DNA of 46,656 nucleotides. It comes from DATLAN01 sp035527455 (GTDB taxonomy: Bacteria; Planctomycetota; Planctomycetia; Pirellulales; Thermoguttaceae). A program made the translations under genes and the position numbers. Positions 17,204-25,546 of this stretch are shown piece by piece. The stretch's first letter is position 1; each line of letters opens with the position of its first letter. The notes beneath the pieces were generated by a model. The model was not told where the DNA came from. It saw only the letters and a program-made list of their open reading frames with translations, and did not search any database. The stretch lies in contig DATLAN010000003.1 of assembly GCA_035527455.1 (NCBI GenBank), positions 1-46,656 of the forward strand, read 5' to 3'.

Positions 17204-17656
17204 ATGGCGAGGTCTTCCAAGTCCTACACGATCCTGATGGCCGACGACGACGCGGACGATTGCCTCTTGGTCCGCGACGCCCTGAAGGAGACGCGCCACG
17301 ACTATCATCTCCGCTTCGTGCGCGACGGGGAGGAGTTGTCCGATTACCTCTTCCGTCGCGGCAGGTACGCCGACGGGAAAGACGCGCCGCGTCCCGATCT
17401 GATCCTGCTCGACTTGAAAATGCCGAAGAAGGACGGCCGCGAAGTGCTCAAGGAACTGAAATCCCACCCGCGCTTCCGCCGAATCCCCATCGTCGCGCTG
17501 ACCACTTCCACGGCCGAGGACGACGTCGGCTACTCCTACGACATGGGCGTGAATTCCTATCTGACCAAGCCCGTGACCTTTCGCGCGCTGGTGGATATGA
17601 TGGATACACTGGGCAAGTACTGGTTCGAATTGGTGGAATTGCCGCCGGTGGATTGA
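17204..17656 (+). CDS. Single-domain response regulator (CheY/Rcp1-like)
   Basis: 150-aa receiver domain with no output domain. The acidic pocket is MADDDADD, the phospho-acceptor is Asp70 in LILLDLKMPKKDG, the switch Thr lies in VALTTST and the conserved Lys in YLTKPV. The extended loop between strands (FRRGRYADGKDAPRPD) is typical of Rcp1-type regulators that pair with phytochrome-like kinases, which matches the kinase encoded four bases upstream. It probably relays phosphate to the next protein or acts by protein-protein contact. The next gene starts one base after its stop codon. Confidence 0.93.
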   Translation: MARSSKSYTILMADDDADDCLLVRDALKETRHDYHLRFVRDGEELSDYLFRRGRYADGKDAPRPDLILLDLKMPKKDGREVLKELKSHPRFRRIPIVALTTSTAEDDVGYSYDMGVNSYLTKPVTFRALVDMMDTLGKYWFELVELPPVD

Positions 17657-17657
17657 G

Positions 17658-18797
17658 ATGGAAAGCCAACGAGTCAGAATCCTGCTGGTCGAAGACGATC
17701 CGGACGACGTCTGGATCATGCGCAGCCTGCTGGGCGATCGCTGGGACGGTCCGTTCGAGTTGATCCACGTCGAGCTGCTTTCCGCCGCGGTCCATTGCTG
17801 CAAAGAGCGCGAATTCGACGTCATCCTGCTCGATCTGGCCCTGCCCGACAGCCAGGGCCTGGAAACCTTCCTCGCCATGGTCGCGCAAGCCGACGGCGTG
17901 CCGATCGTGGTGCTCTCCGGGTACAGCGACGAGAGAACGGCCGTCAAGGCGGTCCAGGCCGGAGCCGAAGACTACCTGGTCAAGGGACAGGTGAACGACA
18001 ACCTGCTGGTCCGCTCGATTCGCTACGCCATCGAGCGCAACCGGCGCCACGACGCCGAAGCCGCCCTGCGCGATACGTCCGAGGAATTCCGCGCCGCCCA
18101 GGAAATCCAGCAACGGCTCTTCCCCGTCGACGCACCCCTGCTCGACGGGTTCGACATCGCCGGCGCACTCTATCCGGCCAAGGCCACCGCGGGCGACTAC
18201 TACGACTATATCCCCATGCGCGGCGACTGCCTGGCCATCGTGGTCGGCGACGTCAGCGGCCACGGCATGGGGCCGGCCCTGTTGATGTCGGAGACCCGCG
18301 CGTGCCTGCGCACGCTTTCGCAGGTCTATGCCGACGTCGGAGAAATCCTCTCCCGCACCAACACGGTCCTCTACGGCGACACGGCCGACAACCAGTTCGT
18401 CACCTTGGCCATGGTCCGCCTCGATCCCGGCTCGCGGTCGCTGATCTACGCCAGCGCCGGGCAGCGCGGGTATTTGCTCCACGCCGGCGAAAAACTCACG
18501 GTGCTCAACAGTACGGCGATCCCGCTGGGAATCCAGCCGGATACGATCGTCGGCACCGAAGGACCCATCCTGCTCGAAGGCGGCGAGATCATCACGTTCT
18601 TCACCGACGGCGTGTTCGAGGCGGAGTCGCCCGGCCACGTCCGTTTTGGCGCGGAACGGGCCTTGCAGGTGATCGCTGCCGAGCGAGATCGGCCCGCCCG
18701 ACGGATCGTCGACGCCCTGCGCGAGGAAATCGTCGGCTTCACCCGCAACCGCCCCCCGCGCGACGACATCACGGTGGTGATCGTGAAGGTCGAATGA
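17658..18797 (+). CDS. Receiver domain fused to a PP2C/SpoIIE-type Ser/Thr phosphatase
   Basis: 379-aa protein. Residues 5-125 form a receiver domain (LLVEDDPDD, phospho-acceptor Asp59 in VILLDLALPDS, Lys in YLVKGQ). A coiled linker (about 128-155, EEFRAAQEIQQRLFP) leads to a PP2C-type RsbU/SpoIIE phosphatase domain with VVGDVSGHGMGPALLM and ITFFTDGVFEAES, including the metal-binding aspartates. The expected action is phosphorylation-controlled dephosphorylation of an anti-sigma antagonist or another phosphoprotein. No anti-sigma or antagonist gene is present nearby. It is the third gene of the kinase / regulator / phosphatase unit. The gene is followed by a palindromic repeat and a noncoding region, consistent with the end of the operon. 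Confidence 0.92.
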   Translation: MESQRVRILLVEDDPDDVWIMRSLLGDRWDGPFELIHVELLSAAVHCCKEREFDVILLDLALPDSQGLETFLAMVAQADGVPIVVLSGYSDERTAVKAVQAGAEDYLVKGQVNDNLLVRSIRYAIERNRRHDAEAALRDTSEEFRAAQEIQQRLFPVDAPLLDGFDIAGALYPAKATAGDYYDYIPMRGDCLAIVVGDVSGHGMGPALLMSETRACLRTLSQVYADVGEILSRTNTVLYGDTADNQFVTLAMVRLDPGSRSLIYASAGQRGYLLHAGEKLTVLNSTAIPLGIQPDTIVGTEGPILLEGGEIITFFTDGVFEAESPGHVRFGAERALQVIAAERDRPARRIVDALREEIVGFTRNRPPRDDITVVIVKVE

Positions 18798-18811
18798 GAG
18801 GCGGGAGAGTA

Positions 18812-18899
18812 AGCGTAGGGTGGGCACCGCCCACCAATTCCCAAACCACCTTCTCGATTCGCTCGATTCGGATTGGTGGGCGGTGCCCACCACTACGCT
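18812..18899. repeat. Palindromic repeat, GGTGGGCACCGCCCACC type
   Basis: Arms at 18812-18838 and 18872-18899 pair over about 27 bases with one extra base in the right arm; the core GGGCACCGCCCACCAAT is itself partly palindromic. It starts 14 bases after the phosphatase stop codon. It may attenuate transcription, but there is no T-tract. This family is seen once in the window. Confidence 0.88.
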
Positions 18900-19547
18900 C
18901 TCCGTACGGTGGCCTGAATCTTGGGCTGGAGACTTTGTGGGCAATACGATACACTTGTCCATGTGCCTGCCGCGGTCGTGGATGAACGGGGGCCGGCGAT
19001 TGTTGACTTTGGAAATGCGAAATTCGAAAAAAACGGTAAACAATGCCGAAAACCCGTGGAAAATGGGATTTGCACCCTGGAAATCAACCGGCCATTGCAG
19101 GCGTAAGCGGCGGTGGTGTCAAGAGGGCCCCAGGCAACCTAACCGCTTTGATGGCAACACCTTGCGAACAGCCGGGCCGAACGGCCGGCGGCAGCCGTCG
19201 GGCGTGGGGCGGGAAACAATTCACTTCGCCGCGCCCGGCGAACGTCGCGGTAAGTGCCTAAGGCGTTGCCCCGCAACACGTTCCGGCAATGCGCACGCCG
19301 CACGAATCGGCCCATTGTTGCCGCGGAGTCGAAAAAACGAGTAACAATTGGGTCTCTCGCCCCTTTCTTGCAGTCGCACCCGCAGGTGGTACACTGGTCT
19401 ATCGAGCCGTCGAAAAAGCGGACAGGCACGGGGCCGGCGTACGTTTCTCGCGACGTTGGAGCCGAAACACGGCCCGGAGCCGGTCCCCCTTTTCGACTCG
19501 CCGGTTACAGTTCGAGCTGGATCTTTACGAACCATGGGAGCGAAGAG
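18900..19547. other. Noncoding stretch upstream of the aldose epimerase gene
   Basis: About 650 bases with no supported gene: open frames here are short, lack ribosome-binding sites and start inside the upstream repeat or overlap one another. Base composition dips in GC around 19005-19085. A very weak promoter-like pair (TTGCAG, 16 bases, TACACT near 19390) lies about 150 bases before the epimerase start. No riboswitch or tRNA was recognised. Confidence 0.5.
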
Positions 19548-20693
19548 ATGAGAAAACCGCTGAAAAACCTTCTTGCCGCCGCGTTCGTTGTCGCGTTACT
19601 CGCGGCCGCCGGCTCGGTCACTGCAACAGCCTCAGGGAGTGAGACGAAAATGGGTATCACCAAACGACCCTTCGGGAAGACGGAAGACGGCACCGAGGTA
19701 GATCAATATGTCTTGACCAACGGCAAGGGCCTTACGGTCAAGGTCATCACCTACGGGGCGATGATCACGGCGGTCGAGGTGCCCGATCGCGACGGCAAGG
19801 TCGAGAATGTCACGCTCTTCCGCGATTCGCTCGAAGACTACGTCGCCGGCCACCCGTACTTCGGTTGTGCCGTCGGCCGCTACGCCAACCGGATCGCCAA
19901 GGGCAAGTTCACCCTCGACGGCACCGAGTACACGCTGGCCACCAACAACGGGCCCAACCACCTCCACGGCGGCGAGAAGGGGTTCGACAAGCACGTCTGG
20001 AAGGCCAAGCCGATCGAGGAAGAGGGCTCCGTGGGCGTGAAGTTCCGGCTGGTCAGTCCCGACGGCGACGAAGGATACCCCGGCACGCTCACCGCCACGG
20101 TGACCTACACGGTAACCGCCGACGACGAACTGACGATGAGCTACACGGCCAAGACCGACAAGCCCACGGTGGTCAACCTCACCAACCACGCCTATTGGAA
20201 CCTGGCCGGGGCCGGTTCGGGCGACGTGCTCCGGCACAAGCTGATGCTCAACGCCGATCGTTACCTGCCGGTCGACGAGACGCTGATCCCGCTCGGCCCG
20301 TTGGCGCCCGTGAAAGACACGCCGATGGACTTCACCACGCCCGAAACGATCGGCGCACGGATCGAGCAGGTCGAAGGCGGATACGACCACTGCTACGTGC
20401 TCAACAAGGAAGAAAGCGAAGGCAAGCGGCCGACGCTGGCGGCCAGGGTGACCGAACCGACCAGCGGACGCGTGATGGAGATCTTCACCACTCAACCGGC
20501 CATTCAGCTCTACACGGGCAACTTCCTCGACGGCACGATCACCGCCGGCGGAGTGGTCTACCAGAAGCACTACGCCTTCTGCCTCGAGACCCAGCACTAT
20601 CCCGACTCGCCGAACCGGCCCGAGTATCCCACCACGGTCCTCCGCCCCGGCGAAACCTACAAGCACACCACGATACACAAGTTCAGCCGGTAG
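19548..20693 (+). CDS. galM: Exported aldose 1-epimerase (mutarotase)
   Basis: 381-aa enzyme interconverting alpha and beta anomers of aldoses such as galactose and glucose. An N-terminal signal peptide (MRKPLKNLLAAAFVVALLAA and following) indicates export, unlike cytoplasmic GalM, so it probably works on sugars released outside the cytoplasm. Family motifs: substrate loop NRIAKGKF, NNGPNHLHGG, catalytic-His region NLTNHAYWNLAG, and CLETQHYPDSPN with the catalytic Glu. GGGAGCGAAGAG before the ATG at 19548 supports the start; the frame is open further upstream but without signal or motif. The TAG stop lies inside the first copy of the repeat that follows. The enzyme converges on priA. Confidence 0.93.
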   Translation: MRKPLKNLLAAAFVVALLAAAGSVTATASGSETKMGITKRPFGKTEDGTEVDQYVLTNGKGLTVKVITYGAMITAVEVPDRDGKVENVTLFRDSLEDYVAGHPYFGCAVGRYANRIAKGKFTLDGTEYTLATNNGPNHLHGGEKGFDKHVWKAKPIEEEGSVGVKFRLVSPDGDEGYPGTLTATVTYTVTADDELTMSYTAKTDKPTVVNLTNHAYWNLAGAGSGDVLRHKLMLNADRYLPVDETLIPLGPLAPVKDTPMDFTTPETIGARIEQVEGGYDHCYVLNKEESEGKRPTLAARVTEPTSGRVMEIFTTQPAIQLYTGNFLDGTITAGGVVYQKHYAFCLETQHYPDSPNRPEYPTTVLRPGETYKHTTIHKFSR

Positions 20694-20865
20694 GTCAGGG
20701 CTTGCCCTGACGAAATCAAGCGTAGGTCAGGGCTTGCCCTGACGGGATCAAGCGTAGGTCAGGGCTTGCCCTGACGGGATCAAGCGTAGGTCAGGGCTTG
20801 CCCTGACGGGATCAAGCGATCGTCGGAAACATCAGAAGGATCCGTCAGGGCAAGCCCTGACCTAC
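20690..20865. repeat. Tandem array of the AGGGCTTGCCCT repeat between converging genes
   Basis: Four direct copies (20690-20712, 20721-20744, 20753-20776, 20785-20808), the last three at an exact 32-bp period with near-identical 8-bp spacers (GGATCAAG), then one inverted copy (20843-20865). Direct and inverted copies can form a long hairpin. The terminal GTAG of the outermost copies provides the TAG stop codon of galM on one side and of priA on the other. It may serve as a bidirectional transcript end, though no T-tracts are present. Confidence 0.93.
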
Positions 20866-23150
20866 AGCATATCCAACGGATCGACGTCGACGATCCACTG
20901 GATTTCCTCCGGCGTTTGCAGATCGGCCGTGGCGTGGCGGACTGCGGCGCGGAGTCGCTGGCCGTCGGGGCCTTGGAGTTGGATCTGAAACCGGTACTTG
21001 CCTCGCAGCCGCGCGAACGGGGCCGGGGCCGGGCCGAGGATGCGATGTTCGGCCCCTTGCTCCAAGAGCGCCGCTTCGAGCCGCTCGGCCACGGCTCGGG
21101 CGAACTCCCCGGTCTTCTTTTCCACCGGGCCGCGAATGACCAGGCGGATCATGGCGGTAAACGGCGGATAGCCGAGCATCTCCCGAATGGGCAACTCGCC
21201 CGTGGCGAACACCGCGTAGTCGTGACGCACGGCCGCCTGGATGGCCGGGTGTTCGGGGCTGAACGTCTGCACGAGCACGCGGCCCCCCTTCTCGCCGCGG
21301 CCGGTCCGCCCGGCCACCTGCGTGACCAGATGAAACGTCCGCTCGGCCGCCCGAAAGTCGGGCAGGTGCAGCGCCGTGTCGGCATTGATCACGCCGACGA
21401 GCGTCACGTTGGGGAAATCCAGCCCCTTGGCGATCATCTGGGTCCCCAGCAGGATCTTCACTTCTCCGGCACGGAACTTCGCCAACGCCCGTTCGTGGCT
21501 GCCGTGCCGCTGCATCGAGTCGGTGTCCATCCGCAGGCAGGCGACGCCGGGAAAACGCGCCTGGACCTCGGATTCCAGCCGCTGCGTGCCCAGGCCCGAG
21601 TAGCGGATGCCGCCGAAGCCGCACTGGGGACATTGCGTGGGGGCGGGGATTTCGTGGTCGCAGTAGTGGCACAGCGCGATCGACCGGGTGCGGTGGTGCG
21701 TCAACGCGATGTCGCAATCGGGACACCGCATCGCGTGCCCGCAGGCCGGGCATTGGATGTGGGTGGAGAAGCCCCGCCGATTCAGCAGCAGAATCACTTG
21801 CCCGCCTTCGTCCAAGGCCGAGCGCATGGCGGTGTGCAGTTGACGCCCGATCGCGCCGCGTCCCAACGAGCCGTGGGGGTGATCGCCGCGCAAATCGATC
21901 GTGCCCACCCTCGGCAACGGCCGACCCATCACACGGCGTGGCAGCTCGACCAGCCTGTACTCTCCCGAGTGGGCCCGGTGCCAGCTCTCCAGCGACGGCG
22001 TGGCGGAGCCCAACACCAACGGCACCTTCTCGGCCGACGCCCGGGCAATGGCCACGTCCCGGGCGTGATAGCGCGGGGCGGTGGCCTGCTTGAACGACGA
22101 CTCGTGCTCTTCGTCCAGAACGATCAGCCCCAGATCGGGCGTGGGGGCGAAGATCGCGCTGCGGGCGCCCACCACCACCGGGACCTCGCCGTCGGCAATC
22201 TGCTGCCAGTGCCAATGCCGCTCGGCGTCGCTCAAGTGGCTGTGCAACACGGCCACCCGGCCGAAACGCGAGCGGAACCGCTGGACCGTCTGGGGCGTGA
22301 GACTGATCTCCGGAACCAGCACGATCGCCTGCCGGCCGAAGTGGATGACTTCCTGGATCGCCTGGATGTAGACCTCCGTCTTGCCGCTGCCGGTGACGCC
22401 GTGGACCAAGACGGTTCGATGTTCGCGGGAGTCGAGCGATTCGAGGATGGCATCGAGAGCCTTTTGTTGGTCGGGGTTCAAGGTCAGGTGCTGCTCGCGT
22501 GCGACCGGCGTCTCGATGGTTTGTTGCTTGCTGCGTACGCGGCCCGTTTTCGAACGAATCAGCCCTTTGCGCCGCAGCGCCGTGATGGGGGCCTGGGTGC
22601 ATTTGGCCGCCCGGGCCAACTCGCCGGGAGTGAGCGGTTCTTGTGCCAGGGCCAGCGCTTTGATCACGGCCGCCTGTTTTTCGGGCAGGGCCGTCTTGTC
22701 GAGTTGCCGGGCCTTCTCCGGATCGAGGCTCAACAGCGTGGTCGGCCGTGTGCCCGCCTGGCCGCGAACACCCGCCGGCACCACCGCCTCGAGCACGGTC
22801 GACCAGTTGCACAGATAATAGTCGGCGATCCACTGGGTCAGTCGGAGCATGGCCGGGGAGAGCAGGCTCCGCCGGTCGATGATCGTATGCACGGGCTTCA
22901 GCCGGCGCGAGCCGCCCGTTCGACTTTGCAGCCGAACGCAGTAGCCGGTGACCAGCCGGTTGCCTTTGCCCAACGGCACGCGGAGGCGGCATCCCAGCTC
23001 GAGCCGGTCGCGGATCGCATCGGGCACCGAGTAGTCCAATTCCTGTGCCGGCCCGCCGAGTACCACGACCGAGGCGACCAGTTGTTCCGTGCGGTCGTCT
23101 TCTTCCCACGGCTCGGGCTCGGTGTCGAACAGTTGCTGCTGTTTGGGCAT
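20862..23150 (-). CDS. priA: Primosomal replication-restart helicase PriA
   Basis: 762-aa superfamily-2 DNA helicase that reloads the replisome at stalled forks. The 3'-DNA-binding domain occupies about residues 25-110, a winged-helix region about 130-200, and the helicase core has Walker A GVTGSGKTEV (Lys257), DEEH box VLDEEHESSFKQ, ARDVAIARA and QMIAKGLDFPNV. A zinc-binding region contains paired Cys motifs (CPACGHAMRCPDCD and CHYCDHEI...CPQCG). Length is close to the 730-aa family norm. The ATG at 23150 is chosen because the protein starts MPKQQQLFD there; the frame is open to a GTG at 23222, which would nearly overlap the divergent nadD start. No strong ribosome-binding site is seen. Its TAG stop falls in the inverted repeat copy. 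Confidence 0.95.
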   Translation of the reverse strand: MPKQQQLFDTEPEPWEEDDRTEQLVASVVVLGGPAQELDYSVPDAIRDRLELGCRLRVPLGKGNRLVTGYCVRLQSRTGGSRRLKPVHTIIDRRSLLSPAMLRLTQWIADYYLCNWSTVLEAVVPAGVRGQAGTRPTTLLSLDPEKARQLDKTALPEKQAAVIKALALAQEPLTPGELARAAKCTQAPITALRRKGLIRSKTGRVRSKQQTIETPVAREQHLTLNPDQQKALDAILESLDSREHRTVLVHGVTGSGKTEVYIQAIQEVIHFGRQAIVLVPEISLTPQTVQRFRSRFGRVAVLHSHLSDAERHWHWQQIADGEVPVVVGARSAIFAPTPDLGLIVLDEEHESSFKQATAPRYHARDVAIARASAEKVPLVLGSATPSLESWHRAHSGEYRLVELPRRVMGRPLPRVGTIDLRGDHPHGSLGRGAIGRQLHTAMRSALDEGGQVILLLNRRGFSTHIQCPACGHAMRCPDCDIALTHHRTRSIALCHYCDHEIPAPTQCPQCGFGGIRYSGLGTQRLESEVQARFPGVACLRMDTDSMQRHGSHERALAKFRAGEVKILLGTQMIAKGLDFPNVTLVGVINADTALHLPDFRAAERTFHLVTQVAGRTGRGEKGGRVLVQTFSPEHPAIQAAVRHDYAVFATGELPIREMLGYPPFTAMIRLVIRGPVEKKTGEFARAVAERLEAALLEQGAEHRILGPAPAPFARLRGKYRFQIQLQGPDGQRLRAAVRHATADLQTPEEIQWIVDVDPLDML

Positions 23151-23230
23151 ACGTCTCGAACGGAAGCTGGCCTCATGGTACGATGGGAACCCTATCTTAC
23201 CACCAAGACTTCGTTTCAACACAGGGTCGG

Positions 23231-23866
23231 ATGATGCGACTGGGCCTTTTCGGCGGGACGTTCGATCCGGTTCACTACGGGCATCTGCTGCTGGCCGAGT
23301 GTTGCCGGGAGCAGTGCCGTCTGGACGAAGTGCGGTTCTTGCCGGCGGCCGTCCCGCCCCACAAGCGAGGGCGCGAACGGACTCCCGCCGCAGTGCGCAT
23401 TGAAATGCTCGAATTGGCTATCGCCGGTCACGCGGCGTTTTCGGTCAGCCGCTATGAGGTGGATCGTGGTGGGGTGAACTTCACGGCCGACACATTGGCC
23501 CATTTTCGGGAAGAGGACCCCGAGGCGGAGCTGTTTTTCCTCTTGGGGGCCGACATGCTGCACGATCTGCCCCACTGGCACCAACCCGAGCGGATCTGCG
23601 AACTGGCCACGGCGGTTGCGGTCCGCCGCCCGGGCTCGGGGCCGTTGAACTTCGACGTCCTGCGCCCGATCACCTCTGCGGAACGCCTGGAGGCCATCCG
23701 CCGCCATCAGGCCGAGATGCCCGAGATCGGCCTGAGCAGCACCGAGATCCGCCGCCGTGTGGCCGCCGGGTTGAGCATTCGCTATTGGACCCCCCGAGCG
23801 GTGGAGAAGTACATTGAGACCCACGGGCTGTACCGCGGAGAACCGGTCGGGGAGGACTCCGCATAG
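23231..23866 (+). CDS. nadD: Nicotinate-nucleotide adenylyltransferase
   Basis: 211-aa enzyme that joins nicotinate mononucleotide and ATP to make deamido-NAD in NAD biosynthesis. The nucleotidyltransferase signature GLFGGTFDPVHYGHL is at the N-terminus, with PPHKRG, FLLGADML and the C-terminal ISSTEIR-type motif as LSSTEIRRRV. Length is normal for NadD. Two adjacent ATGs (23231 and 23234) are possible starts; GGGTCGG lies just upstream. It is transcribed divergently from priA with about 80 bases between the starts, leaving room for a shared promoter region. Confidence 0.95.
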   Translation: MMRLGLFGGTFDPVHYGHLLLAECCREQCRLDEVRFLPAAVPPHKRGRERTPAAVRIEMLELAIAGHAAFSVSRYEVDRGGVNFTADTLAHFREEDPEAELFFLLGADMLHDLPHWHQPERICELATAVAVRRPGSGPLNFDVLRPITSAERLEAIRRHQAEMPEIGLSSTEIRRRVAAGLSIRYWTPRAVEKYIETHGLYRGEPVGEDSA

Positions 23867-23901
23867 TCAGGGCTCTATCGGGCTGCCTATTACGGCGCAA
23901 A

Positions 23902-24162
23902 CTACGCGGTTTTGCGAACTTCCAGCAGTTTTCTCAGTTGGTGCGGCATCGGGAGCGAGTGCGCTTGCGGTTCGCGGCGTAGCGTCTCCAGGACCGCTTC
24001 GAGCTGATCGATCGGTCCGAGGGCCAGATCGAGAAAGAGGACCTTCCGGCCGCCCAGCACGCAGCCGCCGCCAGCGACGCCGTCGAGCCATTCCTGGCGA
24101 ATTTGGTATCCCAGCCGCGCGGCCAGATCGAGCGCCTGCTCGAGCAACTCTATCGTGTGCAT
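23902..24162 (-). CDS. Small conserved hypothetical protein
   Basis: 86-aa protein with no signal peptide or membrane helix. The start is well supported: GGAG with an eight-base spacer precedes the ATG at 24162. The sequence runs MHTIELLEQALDLAARLG, then a Gly-rich turn (DGVAGGGCVLGGRKVLFLDL), then a helical end (LRREPQAHSLPMPHQLRKLL). The hydrophobic-polar pattern suggests a small alpha/beta fold. I do not recognise a function. It converges on nadD with 35 bases between the stop codons. Confidence 0.75.
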   Translation of the reverse strand: MHTIELLEQALDLAARLGYQIRQEWLDGVAGGGCVLGGRKVLFLDLALGPIDQLEAVLETLRREPQAHSLPMPHQLRKLLEVRKTA

Positions 24163-24413
24163 CCCAGCTTCTCCAAATCACCAGCCTCCGTGACCGGCAA
24201 GAAATCGCTGCGGGGATTATAGCGGCTTGGGTTTCAGTTGCCGAGCCGAGTTCGACGATAGGGGGAATTAAGGCTAAGTGGTTTTCCTACATAGAGTTAA
24301 GACACAGGATTCCGGGGAAACAGCGAGAACACCAGCGATGGGGCAAGTAGGAAACCTGGTGTCCTGCGCGGATTTTTGACGGTCGGGCATTTCAACCAGA
24401 TTGGGAGCAATCG

Positions 24414-25286
24414 GTGTCAACCAGCGGCAATGCTGATACGGCAAGTTTGCAGCGACAAATCGACGTCCTGAAGAATCAGCTTGCCCAAGCCCAGACGCTG
24501 ACCGCCTTAGGCGAGTTGGTCGGTACGACCACGCACGAGTTCAACAACGTGCTGATGACCATCATCAACTATGCCAAGATGGGCATGCGTCACAAGGACA
24601 CGGCGACTCGGGACAAGTGTTTGGAGAAGATCTTCGCCGCCGGCGGTCGGGCGGCCAAGATCACCAACACCGTCTTGGGCATGGCACGCAAGCGCTCCGC
24701 CGGCCAGGAACCGACCGATCTGAGCCAACTGGTCGAAAACACGATGCTGCTGTTGGAACGCGAGATGTCGAAGTATCGCATCGCGGTGGACAAGATTTTC
24801 CGGCCGATCCCCGAGGCCTACGTCAACGCGAACCAGGTCCAGCAGATCCTGTTGAACATGCTGATCAACGCCCGGCAGGCCATGCCCCGAGGTGGCCGGC
24901 TGCTGATCAAGCTTACCCATGACGCCGAAAACGAGATGATCGACCTGGTCATCCGCGACTACGGCTGCGGGATTCCGCCCGAGGTCCTGCCGCGGATCTT
25001 CGATTCCTTCTACAGCACGAAAAGCGGCCCCGACGAGAGCGGCAAAGGCGGCACCGGCTTAGGGTTGTCGATGTGTCGCGACATCATCGAGGCCCATCAC
25101 GGACGGATCCAGGTCCAGAGCACGGTGGGCAAGGGAACCGCTTTCACGTTGAAGCTGCCGACCGTGACCCGGGCGGCGAAGCACCTCCGCGCTCAAACGG
25201 CATCCCAGCCCGCCATCGCCAGAGCCCCGGTGGCCGCCCCCATCGTCTCACCCCCCAGTGCCCCGGACCAGACGCCGGTTGCCTGA
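24414..25286 (+). CDS. Soluble NtrB-like sensor histidine kinase
   Basis: 290-aa kinase starting at GTG 24414, preceded by GGGAG with a suitable spacer. A short coiled coil (about 8-30) leads into the H box LVGTTTHEFNNVLMTIINYA (phospho-acceptor His in THEFNN), followed by a HATPase domain with N box ILLNMLINARQAMP, G1 IRDYGCGIPP and G2 GGTGLGLSMCRDI. A proline/alanine-rich tail of about 35 residues ends the protein. The HEFNN box is of the NtrB type. There is no input domain and no neighbouring response regulator, so the partner must be encoded elsewhere. Confidence 0.9.
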   Translation: MSTSGNADTASLQRQIDVLKNQLAQAQTLTALGELVGTTTHEFNNVLMTIINYAKMGMRHKDTATRDKCLEKIFAAGGRAAKITNTVLGMARKRSAGQEPTDLSQLVENTMLLLEREMSKYRIAVDKIFRPIPEAYVNANQVQQILLNMLINARQAMPRGGRLLIKLTHDAENEMIDLVIRDYGCGIPPEVLPRIFDSFYSTKSGPDESGKGGTGLGLSMCRDIIEAHHGRIQVQSTVGKGTAFTLKLPTVTRAAKHLRAQTASQPAIARAPVAAPIVSPPSAPDQTPVA

Positions 25287-25289
25287 ACT

Positions 25290-25398
25290 CGTAGGTCAGG
25301 GCTTGCCCTGACGGAATCGTGCAGTGGGCGAGACCATCCGTCAGGGCGGGAATCGAGCAGCGGGCGAGTCCATTCGTCACGGCAAGCCCTGACCTACG
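25290..25398. repeat. AGGGCTTGCCCT repeat pair with a degraded middle copy
   Basis: A direct copy at 25290-25313 and an inverted copy with one mismatch at 25375-25398 flank a degraded remnant (CCGTCAGGGCGGG near 25338-25350). The left copy starts four bases after the histidine kinase stop codon. The internal segments GCAGTGGGCGAG and GCAGCGGGCGAG are also similar, suggesting duplication of the whole unit. Confidence 0.88.
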
Positions 25399-25446
25399 AT
25401 GCCGATTGGAACCCCCTCATGTGGCTGGCAATAACGGGCAAGTCGC

Positions 25447-25480
25447 TTGACTTTCTCACGCGGCTCGCGGATCATATACT
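25447..25480 (+). promoter_or_regulatory. Candidate promoter of the Tad locus
   Basis: TTGACT (25447-25452, five of six consensus positions) is followed after 17 bases by GATCAT (25470-25475, four of six), and TATACT overlaps at 25475-25480 at a longer spacing. It lies about 70-100 bases before the first tad gene in a short gap with lower GC. Which hexamer serves as the -10 cannot be decided from sequence alone. Confidence 0.35.
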
Positions 25481-25546
25481 TCTGGAACCTCTTGTACCAA
25501 AAACGTTTGCGCGTTTCCTCCCCAACAGGCGCTCCGGGGCGATCCC

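Noticed and set aside
18820..19344. Protein-coding frames between the PP2C gene and galM
   Set aside because: They start in the palindromic repeat, lack ribosome-binding sites and show no domain or membrane pattern.
20690..20865. CRISPR array
   Set aside because: Regular 32-bp period, but the spacers are only 8 bases and nearly identical, the repeat is a dispersed palindrome found at three other places, and no cas gene is present.
25410..25446. Sigma-54 promoter (TGGCA...GC) before the Tad locus
   Set aside because: The GG and GC pairs are off the required spacing by one base and the rest of the consensus is poor.
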